Assembly (NCBI GenBank): GCA_030697085.1
Contig: JAUYQT010000266.1
Coordinates: forward strand, 1 to 8,787
DNA from: Azonexus sp.
GTDB lineage: Bacteria; Pseudomonadota; Gammaproteobacteria; Burkholderiales; Rhodocyclaceae
Reading direction: 5' to 3'
DNA length: 8,787 bases
This document shows, in pieces, positions 1-5,531 of the stretch (position 1 is the stretch's first letter; every line of letters starts with the position of its first letter). The notes beneath the pieces are model-generated. The model was not told the DNA's origin. It made no database searches and saw only the letters and a list, made by a program, of their open reading frames with translations. A program made the position numbers and the translations under genes.

Positions 1-2672
1 AAGGCTTCAGCGGATGACCCGGCGGCCATGATCGTGTAGCCCTCGCGACGCAGCAGCCGGGTCAGCGAAGTCAGAATATTGGGCTCATCATCAAGCAGCA
101 GCAAGGTTTGGGTGTTCGCTCCAGGCTGATCAAAAACGGCCAAATGCGTCTTGCCCAGCAGAAGTGGCGCAAAAGCTTCAGCCGACAAAGGCCGGCTAAA
201 TAAATACCCCTGCATCGCATCACAGCGGCGACCACGGAGAAAACTGGCTTGTGCTTCAGTTTCAACCCCTTCGGCCAGCACCATCAGATTAAGGCTACGC
301 GCCATCACAATGGCGGCAGTCGCTATAGCGGCGTTAACCGGATTTTCAATAATGTCGCGTACAAAGCTTTGGTCAATCTTGAGTTTATCGAAGGGAAAGC
401 GCGAGACATAAGCCAGCGACGAATAACCCGTACCAAAATCATCGAGTGAAAGCTTGATGCCAATCCGCTTCAAATCACGACAGATGGCGACTGCTTGATC
501 GACATCATCGATGAAAGCGCTTTCGGTAATTTCAACCTCCAGCGCAGCCGCTGGCAAGCCGCTTTCGGCCAGCACTTGACGCACGACGGCGAGCAGGTTG
601 GGCTGGCGAAACTGCCGGGCGGAGAGGTTGACCGCAACGCGTAGCGGCAGCAGACCGAGATCCAGCCATTGCCGCGTCTGCATGCACGCCGTACGCAGCA
701 CCCACTCACCGATCGGGATAATCAGCCCGCTGTCTTCGGCAATGGGAATGAATTCAACCGGCGAGACATGGCCAAACCGTGCATTGTTCCAGCGCAGCAA
801 AGCCTCCATACCAATTATCTGGCCGCTATCGAAACTCACCTGTGGCTGATAAAAAACCGTCATTTCATTGCGCTGCAGCGCGCCGCGCAATTCAACCTCA
901 AGCCCGAGACGACGCGCCGCATCGGCATCCATATCCGGCGAATAAAAACGGAAAGTGTTACGCCCGGCCTGTTTGGCGCGCAACAACGCGGCATCGGCAG
1001 ATTTCAACAATAAGGAGCCGTTGTCACCATCTTTCGGGGCAACGCTAATGCCGATACTGGCAGTTACCACCATGGCTTGACCATCGATCAGAAAAGGCAC
1101 GGCAATGGCTTCCAGCATGCGTTGGGCCAACGCAATGGCATCGCGTTCGTGGCTAAGATTAGCCATGACAAAGCCAAATTCGTTACCGCTGCGCCGCCCC
1201 ACGGTATCGCCCTCGCGTACCTGCAGGCCAAGACGGCGGGCCACTTCGATTAGCACCTCGTCACCAACCGGTGGTCCGAGCGTGTCATTCAGCACGCGAA
1301 AACGATCCAGATCAAGCAGAATAACGGCGGTACTTCGATCAAAGCGATGCGCATTGCTCAGCGCCTGATCCAGCCGATCGGCAAAAAGATTACGATTGGG
1401 CAAGCGGGTCAGCGCATCGAAAGTGGCAAGAAACTGGATACGTTCGGCCGCTTCGTGGCGCTCCGAAAGATCGCTAAAAATGCCGACATAATAAATCTCA
1501 GCCGCATCCGGACTTCTGACCTCAGAAATATTGAGCCATTCAGTGAGCAGCGAACCATCCTTCCGGCGATTGGTAATTTCTCCTTGCCAGTTGCCGTAAA
1601 GGCTAATTTTCTCCCACATATCGTGAAAAAAAGCCGCTCCGTGGATGCCTGACTTGAACAGACTGGGCTTCTGCCCCAAAATTTCTTCCCGGGCATAGCC
1701 CGTCACCTGGCAAAACGCCTGATTGACCAGCAAAATCTGGCCATTCGCGTCGGTAATACAGACGCCGTCGCTGATTCCCTGAAAGACCGCGCTGGCCAGT
1801 AAACGGTCAGCTTCAGCCGATTTACGCAGTGTAATGTCCGCCATGGTTCCGAGCGAAGACAGCGGCTGGCCGGCCATATCGCTGTGCACTACCTTGCCAC
1901 GACACTCGATCCAGCGCCATTGGCCATCGACGCCCCGGGCACGATATTCGGCGTGCGCGATGCCGACGTCCGCTTGCAGATGATTCAGACAGGCATCGAC
2001 CCGACCCAGATCGTCAGGGTGAACCATCGCGAGAAAATCGGCCACGCTTTCCGGTCCGGCTTCCTGACCAAAAAGCTGGCAAAGTGCAACGCTCCAGGTC
2101 ATTTTCCCCAGGCTATGGTCAACCTCCCAAACACCAAGCCCGGTCGCGGCGAGCGCGAGTTGAAGCCGAGCCTCGAGCAGCGCATTTTCACTTACCCGAC
2201 GCTGCACTTCACTTTCCAGCCAACGCTGCTGATTTGCCTGCAGGTCGCGCGAGCGCTTGATTTCGAGCTGCGCCCGGACGCGTGCCCTCAGTACGGCGTG
2301 CTTGATCGGCTTGGCGATGTAATCCACCGCCCCTTCCTCCAGGCCACGCTCTTCATCTTCGGCTTCGCCGAGGGCGGTGACGAAAATAACCGGAATATCA
2401 CGCGTTTGCTTATCCTTCAGCAATTCGGCCAGCACGGCGTGCCCATCCATCTCAGGCATCATGATGTCGAGCAAAATCAGGTCGGGCTGCGGTGCCAGTC
2501 GGGCATAGCGCAAAGCCAACGGCCCGGCATTGGCCACCCGTACATCCGCACCATCTTTACTGAGCATGGCCGATAGAAGAGCCAGATTCTCTGACCGATC
2601 ATCGACCACCAGGATCAGCGGCCGTTGCTTATCGCCACCGCCCAGTAAATTATTGTTCGTGCTATCGCTCAA
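1..2672 (-). CDS. REC-PAS-PAS-GGDEF-EAL-REC hybrid c-di-GMP signalling protein (3' end outside window)
   Basis: A continuous minus-strand frame of 890 codons runs off the left edge. Domains in order: receiver (about residues 18-135, acidic pair D24/D25, phosphoacceptor D69 in LLDIMMPEMDG, T99, K121); a short coiled segment; PAS (about 155-275, with HPDDLGRV); PAS (about 283-405, with FCQVTGYAREEILGQ); GGDEF (about 413-570); EAL (about 590-830); then the start of a second receiver (from about 856, LLLLDDEPNIL, D861/D862), cut by the edge. The GGDEF signature is SGNEF (495-499), so cyclase activity is unlikely, but the I-site RxxD is present as REGD (486-489). EAL residues look complete: EALLRW at 623, VNLSARQF, EITES, DDFGTGYSS at 744, KLKIDQSF, AEGVE, QGYLFSRP. 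Hence a probable cytoplasmic c-di-GMP phosphodiesterase controlled by phosphorylation and PAS input. No membrane segment is seen. The start must be TTG at 2672: an in-frame TGA lies six codons upstream, and the next start codons fall inside the receiver. Confidence 0.93.
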   Translation of the reverse strand, partial: MSDSTNNNLLGGGDKQRPLILVVDDRSENLALLSAMLSKDGADVRVANAGPLALRYARLAPQPDLILLDIMMPEMDGHAVLAELLKDKQTRDIPVIFVTALGEAEDEERGLEEGAVDYIAKPIKHAVLRARVRAQLEIKRSRDLQANQQRWLESEVQRRVSENALLEARLQLALAATGLGVWEVDHSLGKMTWSVALCQLFGQEAGPESVADFLAMVHPDDLGRVDACLNHLQADVGIAHAEYRARGVDGQWRWIECRGKVVHSDMAGQPLSSLGTMADITLRKSAEADRLLASAVFQGISDGVCITDANGQILLVNQAFCQVTGYAREEILGQKPSLFKSGIHGAAFFHDMWEKISLYGNWQGEITNRRKDGSLLTEWLNISEVRSPDAAEIYYVGIFSDLSERHEAAERIQFLATFDALTRLPNRNLFADRLDQALSNAHRFDRSTAVILLDLDRFRVLNDTLGPPVGDEVLIEVARRLGLQVREGDTVGRRSGNEFGFVMANLSHERDAIALAQRMLEAIAVPFLIDGQAMVVTASIGISVAPKDGDNGSLLLKSADAALLRAKQAGRNTFRFYSPDMDADAARRLGLEVELRGALQRNEMTVFYQPQVSFDSGQIIGMEALLRWNNARFGHVSPVEFIPIAEDSGLIIPIGEWVLRTACMQTRQWLDLGLLPLRVAVNLSARQFRQPNLLAVVRQVLAESGLPAAALEVEITESAFIDDVDQAVAICRDLKRIGIKLSLDDFGTGYSSLAYVSRFPFDKLKIDQSFVRDIIENPVNAAIATAAIVMARSLNLMVLAEGVETEAQASFLRGRRCDAMQGYLFSRPLSAEAFAPLLLGKTHLAVFDQPGANTQTLLLLDDEPNILTSLTRLLRREGYTIMAAGSSAEA

Positions 2673-2676
2673 GCGA

Positions 2677-2683
2677 CTCTCCC
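2677..2683 (-). promoter_or_regulatory. Ribosome binding site deciding the TTG start of the REC-GGDEF-EAL gene
   Basis: On the minus strand GGGAGAG lies four bases before TTG at 2672-2670. It supports TTG as the real start: the in-frame stop TGA (2690-2688) rules out anything further upstream, and later GTG/ATG codons would cut away the first strand of the receiver domain. Confidence 0.65.
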
Positions 2684-2772
2684 AGTCTCACCACAACGGC
2701 TAGTTTCCACCCGGGCCGGCGGGCTGTCCAGCCGATATTTCATGCTTTTCACCAGCGCCACCCGGCAGCGAT

Positions 2773-2804
2773 GATTTTTCACCCGCAATGGCCGTGAAAA
2801 AATC
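2773..2804. repeat. Inverted repeat in the arsS upstream region
   Basis: GATTTTTCAC (2773-2782) and GTGAAAAAATC (2794-2804) are complementary apart from one extra A, with an 11-base gap. It lies in the 258-bp space between two divergent genes, about 130 bp before the radical SAM start. It could be an operator, a leader hairpin or chance in AT-rich DNA. It is not followed by a clear T-run, so I do not call it a terminator. No convincing -35/-10 pair could be fixed in this gap. Confidence 0.3.
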
Positions 2805-2919
2805 TTCCTTGAGGCTGACGTGGGACGCCATTCTGGTTTTACCCTGAATAATAAAAACTGATTTTTTCGCCTCACCTGTAACAAATCGCCAAGTAGCGCG
2901 ACTAATAGACAAGTTATCC

Positions 2920-2924
2920 GGAGA
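2920..2924 (+). promoter_or_regulatory. Ribosome binding site of the radical SAM gene
   Basis: GGAGA sits six bases before ATG at 2931. It fixes the start ahead of the CxxxCxxC motif and gives the usual short N-terminus of the family. Confidence 0.6.
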
Positions 2925-2930
2925 ACAACG

Positions 2931-3935
2931 ATGCGTGACACCTTCCCCCTGCTGCTGCAAACCGACTTCCCCGCTATCCAGCGCCGAAAACTGGAGACCT
3001 TGCAGGCCAATCTCGGTTACCGCTGCAACCAGTCCTGCCTGCATTGTCATGTTGCCGCCAGCCCGAAGCGTACGGAGGAAATGAGCTGGCAGACGATGGA
3101 AACGCTGCTCGTCTTTGCCGCCAAACACGATATCCAGACGCTGGACCTGACCGGCGGCGCGCCGGAAATGAACCCGCATTTTCGCCGTCTGGTCGTTGCC
3201 GCACGGGCAATGGGCCTGCGGGTGATTGATCGCTGCAACCTGAGCATTTTGAGCCAGCCGGGTTACGAAGACCTGGCTGAATTTCTCGCTGAAAATGCGG
3301 TAGAAATCAGCGCCTCGCTGCCTTGTTACCTTGAAGAAAATGTGGACAAACAACGCGGCGATGGCGTTTTTCAGGCCAGTCTGAGCGGTCTGCGCCAATT
3401 GAATGCACTCGGCTACGGTCAACCAGAAAAAACACGCATTTTAAACCTCGTCTATAACCCGCTCGGCCCCAGCCTGCCGCCTGACCAGATCAAGCTGGAA
3501 CTGGCCTACAAGGAACAGCTGGCGATTCGCTACGGTATCGTTTTCAACCAGTTATTTGCACTCGCCAACATGCCGATCCAGCGCTTTGGCAGCCAACTGC
3601 TTTCCCGCAATGAGTTCCATGAGTATATGAAGCTACTGAAAAGCGCCGCGAAACCGGAAAATATCGAATCCGTCATGTGCAAAACGCTGCTTTCAATCAG
3701 CTGGCAAGGGCAGGTTTTCGATTGCGACTTCAACCAGATGCTTGGCCTGCAACTCGGTGGCGAACCCGCCCGCCCGGTTTTCCTGTCGGACCTACTCGAC
3801 CGCGATCTGAGCGGCCGGCCGATTCGCATCGCCGACCATTGCTACGGCTGCACCGCCGGCCAGGGCAGCAGTTGTGGCGGGGCGTTGGCGGCGGCAGAAA
3901 CAGCCGCGCCGAAACAGGTTGAACTCGTCCTTTAA
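2931..3935 (+). CDS. arsS: Radical SAM/Cys-rich protein, ArsS family (arsenosugar biosynthesis type)
   Basis: 334 residues, full length for the family. The radical SAM cluster motif CNQSCLHC gives C32, C36 and C39, which would hold a [4Fe-4S] cluster and S-adenosylmethionine. LDLTGGAPEMNPHFR follows (the GGxP-type SAM-contact strand), then the family stretches RCNLSIL, ASLPCYLEENVDKQRG, LVYNPLGPSLPP and ANMPIQRFG. The C-terminal region is Cys-rich: C250, C265 in FDCDFNQML, and HCYGCTAGQGSSCGG with C304, C307 and C315, probably carrying an auxiliary Fe-S cluster. In cyanobacteria ArsS acts on dimethylarsenate, transferring a 5'-deoxyadenosyl group towards arsenosugars; that role is inferred here. 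No arsM or other arsenic gene is visible. Some relatives are selenoproteins, but here all these positions are ordinary Cys codons. The protein is cytoplasmic, with no signal peptide. The stop TAA overlaps the left end of an inverted-repeat element. Confidence 0.88.
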   Translation: MRDTFPLLLQTDFPAIQRRKLETLQANLGYRCNQSCLHCHVAASPKRTEEMSWQTMETLLVFAAKHDIQTLDLTGGAPEMNPHFRRLVVAARAMGLRVIDRCNLSILSQPGYEDLAEFLAENAVEISASLPCYLEENVDKQRGDGVFQASLSGLRQLNALGYGQPEKTRILNLVYNPLGPSLPPDQIKLELAYKEQLAIRYGIVFNQLFALANMPIQRFGSQLLSRNEFHEYMKLLKSAAKPENIESVMCKTLLSISWQGQVFDCDFNQMLGLQLGGEPARPVFLSDLLDRDLSGRPIRIADHCYGCTAGQGSSCGGALAAAETAAPKQVELVL

Positions 3936-4049
3936 GGAAACGCTGATTTATTCAGAACCGTTCGGGCCGAGCCTGTCGAAGCCATTGAAAACACAGGGAT
4001 TTACCTTCGACAAGCTCAGGGCGAACGGAATAAATCAGTGCCTCCTTAA
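3932..4049. mobile_element. MITE- or REP-like inverted-repeat element flanked by TTAA
   Basis: The two halves are near mirror images. Outer arms: TTAAGGAAACGCTGATTTATTC (3932-3953) pairs with the reverse complement of GAATAAATCAGTGCCTCCTTAA (4028-4049), with four mismatches near the end. Inner arms: CCGTTCGGGCCGAGCCTGTCGAAG pairs with CTTCGACAAGCTCAGGGCGAACGG, four bases (AGAA) offset on the left. A loop of about 23 bases remains at 3982-4004. Both ends carry TTAA, which could be a target duplication or part of the terminal repeat. No transposase is encoded, so any movement would need one in trans. As RNA it would fold into a long hairpin between arsS and msrB and could end or damp transcription. 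Confidence 0.72.
3959..4028. repeat. REP-like palindrome core inside the inverted-repeat element
   Basis: CCGTTCGGGCCGAGCCTGTCGAAG and CTTCGACAAGCTCAGGGCGAACGG form the core. Palindromes of the TTCGGGCTGAGC-TTGTCGAAG kind are, from memory, dispersed in many proteobacterial genomes, usually in intergenic spaces downstream of genes, as here. Only one copy is present in this window. Confidence 0.6.
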
Positions 4050-4138
4050 GCATCGTGTAAGAAATCACCCCCCGCAATCGACTGATGATCAATACCAGAA
4101 CAAAACCGGGCGCAGCCACCGACACGCCAGGCAACTCC

Positions 4139-4144
4139 AAGGAG
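4139..4144 (+). promoter_or_regulatory. Ribosome binding site of msrB
   Basis: A perfect AAGGAG lies six bases before ATG at 4151. It selects the start that includes the twin-arginine signal sequence. The preceding 89 bases (4050-4138) have no recognised gene; they may hold a promoter, but no clear -35/-10 pair was found. Confidence 0.7.
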
Positions 4145-4150
4145 AAGTAA

Positions 4151-4651
4151 ATGAACCGTCGTAACTGGATTTTGCAGATGAGCGGGCTGCTAGCCACCAC
4201 CGCCCTGCCCTTCGGCTTGGCCGGCGCCGCCGAGAAGTTTCCACTGAATAAATCCCGCGAGGAATGGCGCAAGCTTTTGCCCCCCAACGCCTACAACGTA
4301 CTCTTCGAGGAAGGCACCGAGCCATCCGGCAGTAGCGCATTGAACGCCGAAAAGCGCGCCGGCACCTATATTTGCGCTGCCTGCAATCAGCCCTTGTTCG
4401 ATAGCGCCCACAAATACGAAAGCGGCACCGGCTGGCCCAGTTTCTGGCAGCCCATCGCTGGCGCCGTCGGCACTTCAACCGACTTCAAACTGATCTACCC
4501 GCGCACCGAATATCACTGCTCACACTGCGGCGGTCATCAAGGCCACGTTTTTAACGATGGCCCCAAACCCACCGGCAAACGTTATTGCAATAACGGCGTT
4601 GCCCTTGCCTTCGTCGTTCAGGGTGAAAAATTACCGGCGTTACGGACATGA
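4151..4651 (+). CDS. msrB: Exported peptide-methionine (R)-S-oxide reductase MsrB
   Basis: 166 residues. MsrB reduces the R diastereomer of methionine sulfoxide in proteins. The SelR/MsrB fold fills about residues 36-158. Two CxxC pairs form the structural zinc site (C75/C78 in YICAAC, C123/C126 in CSHC). GWPSFW is at 94-99, HQGHVFNDGP follows the second pair, and RYCNNG carries the catalytic C146. The N-terminus MNRRNWILQMSG plus a hydrophobic stretch ending near AGAAEK looks like a signal peptide, and the arginine pair resembles a Tat signal, so the enzyme is probably exported to the periplasm. The consensus is imperfect (N before RR, W in place of F), so Sec export remains possible. No resolving Cys is obvious, so the electron donor is unknown. 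The stop codon overlaps the msrA start. Confidence 0.93.
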   Translation: MNRRNWILQMSGLLATTALPFGLAGAAEKFPLNKSREEWRKLLPPNAYNVLFEEGTEPSGSSALNAEKRAGTYICAACNQPLFDSAHKYESGTGWPSFWQPIAGAVGTSTDFKLIYPRTEYHCSHCGGHQGHVFNDGPKPTGKRYCNNGVALAFVVQGEKLPALRT

Positions 4652-5310
4652 AAACTACCCATTTTATTGCGTTGCCCTTAAGACCCGCCATTACTTTTAT
4701 GGTCGCAGCATTTGCCTTGTCAACCCTCGCCTCAAGCGCCCAAGCTGCCGCCCCGAAAATGGATCAAGCGTCCGCCTACAAAGGCCCCGGCGCCACGGCC
4801 ATTTTTGCCGGTGGCTGCTTCTGGTGCATCGAAAAAGATTTCGAGAAGCTACCCGGCGTCATTGAAGTGGAATCCGGCTACACCGCCGGCCAAACCAAAA
4901 ACCCCACTTATGAAGCGGTTAGCGCCGGCAGCACCGGCCACACTGAAGCCGTTCGCGTCATTTACGACCCACAAAAAGTCAGCTATGCCCAACTGGTCGA
5001 ATATTTCTGGCGCCACATCGACCCGACGGTAAAGGATCGACAATTCTGCGACGCCGGCACGCAATACCGCAGCGGTATCTACTGGCAAAATGAAACCGAA
5101 CGCCAGGTCGCCGAAGCCAGCCGCGACGCACTGCTGAAGAGCAAGCGCTTCACGGTGATTTACACAGAGCTTGCCGCAGCCACCCCCTTCTGGCTAGCCG
5201 AGGAATACCACCAGGATTACTACAAGAAAAACCCGGTACGCTACAACTACTACCGCGCCTCCTGCGGCCGCGATGCCCGGGTTGAACAAATCTGGGGCGA
5301 AAAGAAATAA
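4648..5310 (+). CDS. msrA: Exported peptide-methionine (S)-S-oxide reductase MsrA
   Basis: 220 residues. MsrA reduces the S diastereomer of methionine sulfoxide. The catalytic motif GGCFWC is at 55-60 with nucleophile C57; SGYTAGQTKNPTYEAV, GHTEAVRVIYDP, LVEYFWRHIDPT, GTQYRSGIY and AEEYHQDYY are all family hallmarks. C206 in the C-terminal YYRASCGRD is a likely resolving Cys. Residues 1-33 look like a Sec signal peptide with cleavage after SSAQA, so the enzyme should act in the periplasm beside MsrB. The start ATG shares bases with the msrB stop (ATGA, 4648-4651) and has no strong Shine-Dalgarno of its own, pointing to translational coupling. A later ATG (codon 18) would remove the charged front of the signal peptide and is less likely. 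Confidence 0.95.
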   Translation: MKTTHFIALPLRPAITFMVAAFALSTLASSAQAAAPKMDQASAYKGPGATAIFAGGCFWCIEKDFEKLPGVIEVESGYTAGQTKNPTYEAVSAGSTGHTEAVRVIYDPQKVSYAQLVEYFWRHIDPTVKDRQFCDAGTQYRSGIYWQNETERQVAEASRDALLKSKRFTVIYTELAAATPFWLAEEYHQDYYKKNPVRYNYYRASCGRDARVEQIWGEKK

Positions 5311-5370
5311 CCGGAAATATCACGCCAACAGCTGCCGCAACGAAGTTCACCGGCCGAAATCATGGGGCAA

Positions 5371-5402
5371 AAGCCGGTGCCCGATTGGCTTGAAACCGGC
5401 TT
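5371..5402. repeat. Hairpin downstream of msrA
   Basis: AAGCCGGT (5371-5378) and ACCGGCTT (5395-5402) are perfect complements across a 16-base gap. It lies 60 bases after the msrA stop. The following bases (TTCTTAAGCAGCAATTTT) are not a clean T-run. It may be a 3' RNA-protecting or weak termination structure. The rest of 5311-5492 is GC-rich and holds no gene that I can support. Confidence 0.35.
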
Positions 5403-5492
5403 CTTAAGCAGCAATTTTCCAAATAAAGCCGGCGGGCACGTGAAGCCTGCGAGCGTTTCGTCCTCGCCGGCGTCGGCCTGCCGAGTCTATGA

Positions 5493-5526
5493 AAAAAGCC
5501 AAAGAGGCAGCCCCCTTTGGCTTTTT
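5493..5526. terminator. Bidirectional intrinsic terminator between msrA and the TonB receptor gene
   Basis: AAAAAGCCAAAG (5493-5504) and CTTTGGCTTTTT (5515-5526) make a perfect 12-bp stem with a 10-base loop, with A-run and T-run at the two outer ends. It therefore works in either direction: it ends the msrBA transcript on the plus strand, and on the minus strand it lies just after the receptor stop codon (5532-5534). Confidence 0.9.
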
Positions 5527-5531
5527 AACCA

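Noticed and set aside
1884..2576. 230-codon open frame on the plus strand
   Set aside because: Antisense to the receiver and PAS part of the large minus-strand regulator, whose domains are unmistakable.
3008..3060. Selenocysteine in the radical SAM protein
   Set aside because: Some members of this family are selenoproteins, but there is no in-frame TGA here; all key positions are Cys codons.
2700..3422. 240-codon open frame on the minus strand
   Set aside because: Antisense to the radical SAM gene; no recognisable motif, while the plus strand carries complete family motifs.
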